64,000 bases of DNA from PWQG01 sp050486205 (GTDB lineage Bacteria > Pseudomonadota > Gammaproteobacteria > Pseudomonadales > Pseudohongiellaceae): the NCBI GenBank assembly GCA_050486205.1, contig JBJHCW010000002.1, positions 248,001 to 312,000 on the forward strand, in the 5' to 3' direction. A program made the translations under genes and the position numbers. Position 1 is the first letter of the stretch; each line of letters begins with the position of its first letter. The notes below the pieces were generated by a model that saw only the letters and a list, made by a program, of their open reading frames with translations, made no database searches and was not told the DNA's origin. This document shows, piece by piece, positions 42,674 to 50,462 of this stretch.

Positions 42674-43075
42674 ATGATCACCGGAATCAATCACATCACT
42701 TTTACTGTCAGGCACCTGGACGTATCCATCCAGTTCTATCGCGATGTACTGGGAATGAAGCTTCACGTTCACTGGGACGCCGGTGCCTATCTGACAGCCG
42801 GCAATACGTGGCTATGCTTGAGCCTGGGTAAACCTGAGCCCGCCAAAGACTATACACATGTCGCCTTCAGTGTCAGCGAGAAGGCGCTTTCGGAGCTGCG
42901 TTCCAAACGGAGCGAGCTTGGGTTCGAGGAGTGGAAGCAGAATACCAGTGAGGGCGAATCGCTGTATTTGCTTGATCCCAACGGCCATCGCCTTGAGCTC
43001 CACTGCGGCACCCTGGCAACTCGCCTGGCAGAGCTGGAAAAGTCACCTTACAAGGGGCTGGTATGGTCTCGGTAA
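42674..43075 (+). CDS. fosA: FosA-like glutathione transferase (fosfomycin resistance)
   Basis: FosA adds glutathione to fosfomycin with Mn2+ and K+. The 133-residue product (ATG 42674) has the metal ligands in GINHITFTV, DYTHVAFSV and GHRLELHCG. The K+-binding loop and its neighbours are intact (EEWKQNTSEGESLYLLDPNG), as is the substrate-side YRDVLGM. The TTG 24 nt upstream is not needed. All catalytic positions I know of for FosA are kept, so it is probably active. Chromosomal fosA genes are usual in Pseudomonas and relatives. gshA at 22349 would supply its cofactor. Confidence 0.88.
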   Translation: MITGINHITFTVRHLDVSIQFYRDVLGMKLHVHWDAGAYLTAGNTWLCLSLGKPEPAKDYTHVAFSVSEKALSELRSKRSELGFEEWKQNTSEGESLYLLDPNGHRLELHCGTLATRLAELEKSPYKGLVWSR

Positions 43076-43270
43076 CCATCCGGGCAGGCGCGTCCGGTCG
43101 AACAAAGCTTGTCAGCATAGCTGCTTGATTATGCGGCTTACAGACGGTTGCTGGTACAAGTGCCGCCATGATTGTTCAGCTGTTGGTTGCGGCGCTGGCG
43201 GCGGTGGGTCGTGAGTAGGAAGGCGATTGACAGGGCGCATCCAGTGCCATCGAACCCGGAGTAGATTCAC

Positions 43271-43831
43271 ATGGGACTTTTGACCTTCAGCCTCAACCTC
43301 ACGCTGGACGGATGTGTCGACCACCAGGAGGGAATTGCCGATGAAGAGACGCATGCCTTCTTCACCGACCTCATGGACGAGTGCGGGGCGATGCTGTGGG
43401 GCCGTGTCATCTACGAGATGATGGAGAGTTACTGGCCGGCGGTCGCCCGCGGGGATGTGGAGGCGTCGCCCGCGGTGCGTGAGTGGGCGGTCAAGCTGGA
43501 AACCAAACCGAAGTACGTTGTGTCGTCAACGCGAACGGATTTTCCCTGGACCAACAGCCACCACATCGCTGGCGAACTGCGTTCGGGCGTGCAAAAGCTC
43601 AAAGCCGCGACCCCGGCTGGCGTTCTCCTTGGTAGCAGCAAGCTCGCGACAGAGCTGGACCGACTCAATCTGATTGATGAGTATCAGTTCCTTGTCCACC
43701 CAAGGATCGCCGGGCACGGCCCGACCCTCTACCAGAGCGGGCTGCCCGCCACACGACGGCTTGAGCTGGTCTCGACAAAGCCACTCAGCAACGGCGCGAT
43801 TGCCATGCACTATCGGCGGGGGCAAGGGTGA
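43271..43831 (+). CDS. Dihydrofolate reductase-like (RibD C-terminal) family protein
   Basis: The 186-residue product belongs to the YyaP/RibD-C group: start GLLTFSLNLTLDGCVDH, MLWGRVIYEMMESYWP, KYVVSSTRTDFPWTNS and VLLGSSKLATELDRLNLIDEYQFLVHP. The fold is that of DHFR with an NADPH site, but the reaction is unknown for this group. The 195 bp upstream (43076-43270) has no gene. The stop codon lies in the first unit of a heptamer repeat. Confidence 0.85.
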   Translation: MGLLTFSLNLTLDGCVDHQEGIADEETHAFFTDLMDECGAMLWGRVIYEMMESYWPAVARGDVEASPAVREWAVKLETKPKYVVSSTRTDFPWTNSHHIAGELRSGVQKLKAATPAGVLLGSSKLATELDRLNLIDEYQFLVHPRIAGHGPTLYQSGLPATRRLELVSTKPLSNGAIAMHYRRGQG

Positions 43832-43854
43832 AAGGTGAAAGGTGAAAGGTGAAA
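43827..43854 (+). repeat. Four tandem copies of GGTGAAA
   Basis: The heptamer GGTGAAA is repeated exactly four times and continues with GGGGGC. It begins over the TGA of the preceding gene, so copy-number change would not alter that protein. It could alter spacing to the next gene at 43905. Confidence 0.9.
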
Positions 43855-43904
43855 GGGGGCGGCCGGTGCCACAGCAATCATGATTGCCTGGGGTATAAAA
43901 GAAT

Positions 43905-44306
43905 TTGAGTAAACGTCAATGGTGTCTCATCGGTGCAGGTGGCTACTGGGTTCTGTCCGTCATCTCCCTTGTTGTAAAACGGAACTGGATAAGGCATTTA
44001 CGTGATACGCCCAACTATCAGGAAGTCTGTTATCGAACAGATGCGATGTTGCTATACGTGGAATGTCAGGGTTTTGCTGGCGCCGGTCTGGCAAAGTTTG
44101 TGCTGAATATATACTGGATGCAGGTTCAATCGATGTTCGGGTTCGCAACGAGTATCATACACCTTCCGAGTCTTGGTCTGGGCATAATAATATACATTCC
44201 ATTGATGGCGCTTTGGGCCGCAATTGTTTGGGCTCCACTGGCTTACCCATTCTGGTACCTGTGGGCAGGCAGGAGAGACGCTGATAGTGGAACACAGAAT
44301 CAATAA
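43905..44306 (+). CDS. Hypothetical membrane protein
   Basis: The 133-residue frame starts at a TTG and encodes up to three hydrophobic segments (about 6-24, 52-67 and 90-123), with W-rich ends. No family is recognised. It is markedly AT-richer than the genes on either side, and no clear ribosome site is seen. It could be real and acquired, or a decayed gene. Confidence 0.5.
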   Translation: MSKRQWCLIGAGGYWVLSVISLVVKRNWIRHLRDTPNYQEVCYRTDAMLLYVECQGFAGAGLAKFVLNIYWMQVQSMFGFATSIIHLPSLGLGIIIYIPLMALWAAIVWAPLAYPFWYLWAGRRDADSGTQNQ

Positions 44307-44330
44307 CCTACTCCCCCTGCACCCTGCCCC

Positions 44331-44624
44331 TCAAAACCCCCGAAACCGGATATACTCCCCCAGTACCTTTCGGAACTCCCCAACCCCCACATCCCGCTCA
44401 CAACACACCAACATCAGATTGCCATCTGAGCGAAAGTCATCACACCACAGCATGGTGGTTCTGTCATCCCAGCGAGCATCGTACTGCAGGACCTTTTCGT
44501 CCGACAGGCGGGCGATGTACGCCCGCAATGCCAGATCGGTTTCGTCGGTGGGGGTGGCGGAAGCGGTCTCGAATTCTTCCGCCGGTCGGCCTTCAGCTTT
44601 TTTGGGGCTTGTGGCACTGTTCAT
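44331..44624 (-). CDS. Hypothetical 97-aa protein coupled to the amidohydrolase gene
   Basis: The start codon shares a base with the stop codon of the amidohydrolase gene upstream (TGATG), which supports real translation. The product has a flexible charged N-terminus and a C-terminal half with WDDRTTMLWCDDFRSDGNLMLVCCERDVGVGEF. No family is recognised and there is no signal peptide. It may be an accessory or chaperone for the Tat-exported amidohydrolase. Confidence 0.65.
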   Translation of the reverse strand: MNSATSPKKAEGRPAEEFETASATPTDETDLALRAYIARLSDEKVLQYDARWDDRTTMLWCDDFRSDGNLMLVCCERDVGVGEFRKVLGEYIRFRGF

Positions 44625-46129
44625 CAGGCTTTGACCCAGCCGTAGGCTTTGTTTTCGCGTTGACCGCCAGCGCGGAGGTAGGCCGCTTTTGCCTGGGCGA
44701 TCATGTCACGCGGCACACTGTTCATCTGCGCATTCAGATCAATGTTGTAGATGCGGGCGGCGTTGTTGGCGAAGATCATCTGTTTGTCTTCACGGGTGAT
44801 CTTTTCGTAGCCGAATTTTTCGCAGAACTCATCGGATATCTGGAAGCGTTTCATGGCGTCGATCACCCACTGCGGTGAACCCCACCACAGGCAGTCTGTG
44901 CCCCACACCACACGGTCGGCACCGTAGTGTTTGATGTTGCCGCCCATCAGGTGCATGCACATCTCTGGGCTGGTGATGGCGCTGGTGCCAAATGCTGAAC
45001 CGATTTCCACGTAGACGTTACGCAGGCTGTCCGGATTGCGTTCCTTCAGGCGCATCAGGTCGGCGTGCCACTCGAACTCGCCGGTTTCACGATTGAAGAA
45101 GGTCGGGTCCTGCAGACGCTCCTCGGTGGGAGAATCCTTGATGGCAGAGTGGTAGATGATGAAGGTGATGTCCGGATGATCCTTGGCGGCCTGCTCGATA
45201 TCGGCAGGGTGGGCGTAGTGTCCGAGGGTGCGTGACTGGGCTGAATAACCTTTGTGCACACTGAAGATGTTCAGGCCAAGCTCCTTTGATTTTTCGTAGA
45301 AGGGATAGGCCAGCGCTTCGTCATCCAGGCGGAAACCGTCACCGGAGCGGCCCGGGTCGGTATGGCAGTACCACTTCCAGGACCCAATGCCGTAATCCTT
45401 GACCTCTCGTTCCATCTGTTCGTACAGGGCATTGAAGTCGGCGCGGCCATTGGCGTGGTCCCAGTAGTGGTTGGGTGCGCAGTTGCCCTGGGCAAAGGCG
45501 CGTACGGTGCCGGCAGCGTCATTTATCCTGTCGCGGCTTTCGGCCATGAGCCAGCTCGGCAACAGACCACCGCCACGCGCACGACCCTGCAGCACGGCAC
45601 CCTGCTCATCGCGCAGGTTCTCGCGACCTGGCACACCGGAGATGACTATCATGCTGGTTTCACTGTCGAAGAACATCTCCTTGACAAAATTGTTGAACGA
45701 ATAGGCCTCGGGTGAGTTGTCCAACTCGAACCCCATGTTCTGCATGGTCTCGTCGGCGCGGAAGTTCAGCGCAAAGCCATCGGTGAAGTGTGCCTGCACA
45801 TCAATGATGAAGTACTCACCCTTGGGAAATATCTCCTCGGTGGCTGCTGCCTCCATCATTTCTGCCGCTTCCACGTCCCAGAGCTTGCCAAAGATCGTGT
45901 TGTAGGCAAAAAAGGCGGTGGCCATGCCCATGGAGGTGCGCATGAAATCGCGCCGGGACATGTTCAGGCGTTTGGCGTTCTGCGCGGCCAGTTCGCCAAG
46001 CAGGTCTTCCCACTGCTTCTGCTTGCGCGACTGTGGCGGCGGAATGAATTCCTCGTTTGACACGGACTGCGTCGGGATAGGCGAATCAACCCCGTCACGC
46101 AGGTCTTTTTCCCACTTTCTTATCCACAT
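44624..46129 (-). CDS. Amidohydrolase-2 family protein with internal twin-arginine motif
   Basis: The 501-residue product has a TIM-barrel metallohydrolase/decarboxylase domain of the amidohydrolase-2 (PF04909) type: YFIIDVQAHFTDG at the start of the barrel, ITFIIYHSAIKD and VVWGTDCLWWGSPQWVID at its end. The usual first His of the D-x-H-x-H motif is Gln here. A twin-arginine motif, SRRDFMRTS with a hydrophobic stretch GMATAFFAYNTIFG, lies at about residue 58, after an unusual charged leader of 56 residues. Substrate unknown. It is divergent from the VOC gene; the 123 bp between them must hold both promoters. Confidence 0.82.
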   Translation of the reverse strand: MWIRKWEKDLRDGVDSPIPTQSVSNEEFIPPPQSRKQKQWEDLLGELAAQNAKRLNMSRRDFMRTSMGMATAFFAYNTIFGKLWDVEAAEMMEAAATEEIFPKGEYFIIDVQAHFTDGFALNFRADETMQNMGFELDNSPEAYSFNNFVKEMFFDSETSMIVISGVPGRENLRDEQGAVLQGRARGGGLLPSWLMAESRDRINDAAGTVRAFAQGNCAPNHYWDHANGRADFNALYEQMEREVKDYGIGSWKWYCHTDPGRSGDGFRLDDEALAYPFYEKSKELGLNIFSVHKGYSAQSRTLGHYAHPADIEQAAKDHPDITFIIYHSAIKDSPTEERLQDPTFFNRETGEFEWHADLMRLKERNPDSLRNVYVEIGSAFGTSAITSPEMCMHLMGGNIKHYGADRVVWGTDCLWWGSPQWVIDAMKRFQISDEFCEKFGYEKITREDKQMIFANNAARIYNIDLNAQMNSVPRDMIAQAKAAYLRAGGQRENKAYGWVKA

Positions 46130-46252
46130 GACACTTGCTCCTGAGAATTATGCGCACTTTGTGTTGCATGCCGCGTGGGGTATGATGATGACTGCTCGTA
46201 TACAAAGACCTCATAATAACCACAAAATCGCCTCGGCCGAAAGGATCGGGCT

Positions 46253-47104
46253 ATGAAATCATTTCGACTTGCCGCACTGGCCCTGTTGCTGGCCGCATGG
46301 CCAGGGCTATCCGTGATCTCGCAGGAAAGCCCTGAAGAACGGGCACATTTCCATCATGTACGTCTCAATGTTGCCGACCCGCAGGCATCAATCAACTTCT
46401 ATCAGCGTGTGCTGGGCGCTGTGCCAATAATGTTCAACAATCGTGCGCCGGCACTGTTCACGGAACGGTCATTCATACTTTTTAATCAGGTTGACGACGC
46501 GGTGCTGAGCAATCTGGCCACCACCATCTGGCATATCGGCTGGAGCCACACTGACGGCCCCGGGCATTATCGCTGGCTTCAGGGGCAGGACGTGGAGTTC
46601 CATCAGCACGTCACCGAACTCGGCCCCTGGCACTACATGTATTTCTACGGCCCGGACAGGGAGCTGATCGAGGTGTACACGGGCAGCCAGAATCACCGTT
46701 TTGAGCACGTGCACCTGCTGGCCACTGATGTGCAGGCCACCAAGGAATGGTTCGCCTCACACCTGAATCTGTATCTGGATGAAGAGTTCCAGACCCCCCG
46801 CGGGCCGACCATGGTCATTGATAATCTGAACCTGATCATTTTCCCGAACGACGAGCGCTACGAGCGTCCTGAGGCCGAAGGTGAGATGAAACCAACTGAA
46901 CTGAGCACGATTGCCCATATCGCCTTTTCCTTTCGTGACCTGGATGCGGCGTTTGCCCGGCTGCGCGACAATGGCGTGGAAGTCGTCAGGACGCCGGCTG
47001 TCAACGACCTCCATGGCCTGAACAGTTTTTTTGTGCGCGGGCCGGACAATCTGCTGGTGGAATTTGTGCAGGCGCGCCCGATTCCCGAGGCTGCCTGGGA
47101 GTGA
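46253..47104 (+). CDS. Exported two-domain VOC (glyoxalase-fold) protein
   Basis: The 283-residue product has a Sec signal peptide (RLAALALLLAAWPGLSVISQ) followed by two vicinal-oxygen-chelate modules: HHVRLNVADPQASINFYQRVLGA (residues 34-56) to LIEVYTG, and FEHVHLLATDVQATKEWFASHL to FVRGPDNLLVEFVQA. VOC proteins act on small molecules through a metal; export is uncommon. Paired divergently with an exported amidohydrolase, it may act in the same extracytoplasmic catabolic step. It ends 22 bp from the convergent hemY stump. Confidence 0.85.
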   Translation: MKSFRLAALALLLAAWPGLSVISQESPEERAHFHHVRLNVADPQASINFYQRVLGAVPIMFNNRAPALFTERSFILFNQVDDAVLSNLATTIWHIGWSHTDGPGHYRWLQGQDVEFHQHVTELGPWHYMYFYGPDRELIEVYTGSQNHRFEHVHLLATDVQATKEWFASHLNLYLDEEFQTPRGPTMVIDNLNLIIFPNDERYERPEAEGEMKPTELSTIAHIAFSFRDLDAAFARLRDNGVEVVRTPAVNDLHGLNSFFVRGPDNLLVEFVQARPIPEAAWE

Positions 47105-47126
47105 CTCCGGCTTCGACGCAGGCGAA

Positions 47127-47339
47127 TCAGCCGCGTCGCGACCGCCAGTGGCGCGGATTCAACCACCAGATCAACTTTGCCAGCAGCCTGAACGTCAACA
47201 TCAGCAGTAGTAGCACCACCAGCATTGCAATCAGGCTGGCCTCCAGTGTGTAGCGGCCGTAGGCAATCATCAGATAACCCGGCTCCAGCAACAGGCCGGC
47301 AACAATGATCAGTATCAATAGGGCTATCAGGAATTTCAT
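47127..47339 (-). pseudogene. hemY: HemY N-terminal stump (70 aa)
   Basis: HemY is a two-helix membrane protein with a long TPR domain encoded after hemX in gammaproteobacteria. Here only the N-terminal part is present: two hydrophobic helices (residues 1-21 and 34-58) around EPGYLMIAYGRYTLEASL, and a basic end (WLNPRHWRSRRG). The normal length is about 390 residues. The frame stops 22 bp before the end of the convergent VOC gene, so the TPR part is not further downstream. The start overlaps the hemX stop (ATGA). It could still be expressed as a mini-HemY. Confidence 0.7.
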
Positions 47340-48532
47340 GGTGATGCCCCCTGCGTGCCACTGAGCTGGGCGGCCTGCGACAGAACCGGTGACAGGTCCG
47401 GTAACGCTGGACGAATCTGCAGGTCGGCCAATCGCGCCAGCTCCACCTCCATTTCCCGTACATCAACAGACTCGATATCAAAATATTCGGCCAACAACGT
47501 GCGGGCCTGCGTCAGGGCAGCAGAAAAAAGCGCCTGATCGCCCAGCATCAGGGCAAGCTGCGCCTGCTCGATCTGTAGTCGGAAACCCCGCATGACCATG
47601 GCATCATGTTGCGGTGACAGTCGCTCACCGGCGGGCTGATCCCATTGCCTGACCACGAATATACCCCGCAGGGTATCCCACACGGGGTGGCCACCATCTG
47701 CATCAGCACCGGTTCGGTCACCCTGACGGCGCTGCTCGTAGGCAGAGCGCATAACGTCCCGTAGATTCATGCCGGCGCTGCGATCAATGAACGTCTGAAG
47801 CCGTGCGTGCACCGATGATACATCCGGTAGCGACAGGTCTTCGAGCGCTGGAATCACTGTGTCCAATTGCGCGCGCAAGGCATTGCCCATGGTGCTGTCT
47901 ATCTGTTCAAGAATACGGTCAGCGTCACGCATCAGCAGCAATGCCGAAGCCACATCGGTTTCCAGTTGCAGCTTGCGATCAGCCAGTCGCAGCAGGTGGT
48001 CCACTTCCCGGTAATCCAGGCGCAGGTCACGATTCTGTACTGTAGCCAGTTGCCGCTGCAATGACAGAACCTGGGTATTCAGTTGTTCGATATCACGTAT
48101 GAACTGACTGCGTAGTCGTTCAATGGCGGCACTGTCGGCAGGCAATTGCGGCATCATCGTGCTTTCCAGCGCCTCGGCAATGCTCTGTTCAAGGCGCTGT
48201 TCCATGTGCTGCTCAAAGCCCTGCTCGATTTCTGCGGACAACTGCTCTCGCGCATCCTGATTCGCCTGGCGCAAGGCCGACATGTCAGACTCAACAGACT
48301 CTGCCAGCGAACGATTGGCTTGCTCAACCGTGATCAGTGACCGGGAGATTGCCTGTTGCTGTTGGTACAACCAGAAGAACGCGCCCCCGGTGCCGATGGC
48401 CATCAGCAGCACAATCAGAACCAGCCATGGACTACTGCGGGACTGGCGGCGGGGACGGGCGGCAGACGTGCTGCGGCTGATCTGATCCAGCAACTGAGAC
48501 GTTTCGGTTCCAGATGTCTTTTTTTCGGCCAT
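47336..48532 (-). CDS. hemX: HemX, membrane protein of the hem operon
   Basis: HemX is encoded with hemC and hemD; it was once called uroporphyrin-III C-methyltransferase but its role is unsettled. The 398-residue product (ATG 48532) has a cytoplasmic start (MAEKKTSGTETSQLL), one membrane helix (about residues 37-57, WLVLIVLLMAIGTGGAFFWLY) and a long periplasmic coiled coil. The coiled coil is followed by the conserved EVDHLLRLADRKLQLETDVASALLLMRDADRIL part. It lies 4 bp after hemD and overlaps hemY. Confidence 0.9.
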   Translation of the reverse strand: MAEKKTSGTETSQLLDQISRSTSAARPRRQSRSSPWLVLIVLLMAIGTGGAFFWLYQQQQAISRSLITVEQANRSLAESVESDMSALRQANQDAREQLSAEIEQGFEQHMEQRLEQSIAEALESTMMPQLPADSAAIERLRSQFIRDIEQLNTQVLSLQRQLATVQNRDLRLDYREVDHLLRLADRKLQLETDVASALLLMRDADRILEQIDSTMGNALRAQLDTVIPALEDLSLPDVSSVHARLQTFIDRSAGMNLRDVMRSAYEQRRQGDRTGADADGGHPVWDTLRGIFVVRQWDQPAGERLSPQHDAMVMRGFRLQIEQAQLALMLGDQALFSAALTQARTLLAEYFDIESVDVREMEVELARLADLQIRPALPDLSPVLSQAAQLSGTQGASP

Positions 48533-48536
48533 GATG

Positions 48537-49358
48537 TCAGTCCGTGTTGTATTCAGTACGACGATTGCGCTGGTTGAACAGGGTCTGCAACGCCAGCAGA
48601 ATATCCGGATCCGAGGCACCCCCGGCATTGATGACCTTGCGGAATCCCTGTGCTTTTGCCTGTTGTGCCACGCGCTCGGAGGGCAGCAACAATGGCAGCT
48701 TGCGGACGATGTCAGCCTGTTCTGCCACCAGGGAGTCCAGCAGAGCCGTGTAGATCTGAAGAATCTGGGTGCTGGTCACAACAATGGCATCGGCGCCGCT
48801 GAGGGCTTCACTGACCTGGGTCGGCGACGGTGCACAGGCATCGCGGCTGTACAGTTCGACATGGTCCACTGTCGCCCCACGTTCGCGCAGGGTACCTGCA
48901 ATCAGTTCACGGCCGCCCTTGCCTCGAAAGATCAGTACGCGGCTGCCATCCACATTCTGAAGCCGGGGCAGGGACAGCAGTGCTTCGCTGGTCACACCCT
49001 GCTCCGGATACCAGACCGGCCATTGCCAGCGGCGCAGTACCTGGGCAGTTCCAGGACCTACAGTAAACGCTTCAAGCCCCTGGGGCAATTGCGGCCAGTA
49101 GCGATCGATCCAGTCCATGCCGATGTCGGCCGCATTGGAACTGACAAAGACCGCCACGTTGTACCTGTCCAGCTGCAGAATACAGTGCTTGATGCGCCGC
49201 ACATCGTCAACAGCTGTCAATGCCCGGATCTGTATGAGAGGCAATGGCACCGGTATACCACCGGCGCCGGCAATTGCTGCACTGATACCTTCCAGTCTGC
49301 CCGCCGGTCGGGTCAGAACAATCCGGCGCCCTGACAGATCTGTGCTTGACCCGCTCAT
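48537..49358 (-). CDS. hemD: Uroporphyrinogen-III synthase HemD
   Basis: HemD cyclises hydroxymethylbilane to uroporphyrinogen III. The 273-residue product (ATG 49358, GAGG 5 nt upstream) begins with MSGSSTDLSGRRIVLTRPAG and has AVFVSSNAADIGMDW, FTVGPGTAQVLR and IVVTSTQILQIY, the two-domain pattern of this poorly conserved family. A long upstream frame overlaps hemC and is not used. It lies 7 bp after hemC. Confidence 0.92.
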   Translation of the reverse strand: MSGSSTDLSGRRIVLTRPAGRLEGISAAIAGAGGIPVPLPLIQIRALTAVDDVRRIKHCILQLDRYNVAVFVSSNAADIGMDWIDRYWPQLPQGLEAFTVGPGTAQVLRRWQWPVWYPEQGVTSEALLSLPRLQNVDGSRVLIFRGKGGRELIAGTLRERGATVDHVELYSRDACAPSPTQVSEALSGADAIVVTSTQILQIYTALLDSLVAEQADIVRKLPLLLPSERVAQQAKAQGFRKVINAGGASDPDILLALQTLFNQRNRRTEYNTD

Positions 49359-49365
49359 CAACGCC

Positions 49366-50298
49366 TCACTGCTCAGCGTAGAGGGCCGCCAGAATGTGGT
49401 CGGCACCCTGAGCCAGCAGGTGTTCGGCTGCCTGGCGCCCAAGCGCCTCGGCTTCGGCGCGCCGCCCGGTAATTTCTGTGCGAAGAATACGCGATCCGTC
49501 CGGCTCACCAACCAGGCCCCGAAGATGAATATCCTGACCCTGCAGCTCGGCGTAACAGGCAATGGGCACCTGGCAACCACCCTGCAGGCGATGATTCAGT
49601 GCACGCTCGGCATAGACGCGATCAGCCGTATCACCATGATGCAAAGGCTGTAACAGTTGCAGCAGTTCGTCATCATCACTGCGACATTCAATACCGACTG
49701 CACCCTGCCCCCCGGCTGGCAGGCAGATGTCGGCAGGAATGCGCTGGGCAATGCGATCATGCAGCTCAAGCCGCATCAGACCGGCCGTGGCCAACACAAT
49801 GGCGTCAAACTGACCACTGTCCAGTTTGCCCAGACGGGTGCCCACATTGCCCCGCAGGAAGCCGATTTCCAGGTCCGGGCGCAATGCTTTCAACTGGCAC
49901 TGCCGGCGCAGGCTTGAGGTGCCAACACGTGCGCCCTGTGGCAACTCATCCACAGCGCGGAAGTGGTTGGAGACAAAAGCGTCGCTGGGATCTTCCCGCT
50001 CACAGATCACCGCCAGCCCCAGGCCCTCGGGAAATTCCATGGGCACATCCTTCATGGAGTGCACGGCAATGTCGGCCTCTCCTTTGAGCATGGCGACCTC
50101 CAGCTCTTTCACAAACAGCGCCTTGCCACCGATCTTGGCCAACGGCGTGTCCAGCAGCACATCACCACGGGTCTCAATGCGCACCAGATCTACTGCGATA
50201 TGACTGTGTTCTGCCAGCAAGCGGTCACGAACGTGTTCGGCCTGCCACATGGCAAGTGGGCTGCGGCGGGTGGCGATACGGATGGTGCGTTTGATCAT
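49366..50298 (-). CDS. hemC: Porphobilinogen deaminase (hydroxymethylbilane synthase) HemC
   Basis: HemC polymerises four porphobilinogens into hydroxymethylbilane. The 310-residue product (ATG 50298) has TRRSPLAMWQA, IETRGD, FVKELEVAML, AVHSMKDVP, GTSSLRRQ, FLRGNVGTRL and the cofactor cysteine in RLQGGCQVPIACYAE. It is the first gene of hemCDX(Y) and is divergent from argH. Together with hemB at 27970 it supplies the haem path. Confidence 0.96.
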   Translation of the reverse strand: MIKRTIRIATRRSPLAMWQAEHVRDRLLAEHSHIAVDLVRIETRGDVLLDTPLAKIGGKALFVKELEVAMLKGEADIAVHSMKDVPMEFPEGLGLAVICEREDPSDAFVSNHFRAVDELPQGARVGTSSLRRQCQLKALRPDLEIGFLRGNVGTRLGKLDSGQFDAIVLATAGLMRLELHDRIAQRIPADICLPAGGQGAVGIECRSDDDELLQLLQPLHHGDTADRVYAERALNHRLQGGCQVPIACYAELQGQDIHLRGLVGEPDGSRILRTEITGRRAEAEALGRQAAEHLLAQGADHILAALYAEQ

Positions 50299-50423
50299 GG
50301 ATGCGTCCAGTGGCTGCAAATTCAGGCGTGAATTCTACCATGAACCCCCGGTCGCATCTGAATTAGTCGACAGATCCTGTTTATCAGCAGGCCATGGCCT
50401 GACTTATTCACAGCTGAGTTAAC

Positions 50424-50432
50424 TGCTATAAT
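50424..50432 (+). promoter_or_regulatory. Extended -10 promoter of argH
   Basis: TGC followed by a perfect TATAAT (50427-50432) forms an extended -10 element; a weak TTATTC (50404-50409) lies 17 bp upstream. It is about 31 bp before the argH ATG, in the 164-bp gap shared with the divergent hemC. Confidence 0.65.
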
Positions 50433-50462
50433 TCGCGGCCTCTCGCAAAGGAACCGAATGTC

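Noticed and set aside
43827..43854. Heptamer repeat as a phase-variation switch for the DHFR-like gene
   Set aside because: The stop codon is already in the first repeat unit, so slippage cannot change that reading frame.
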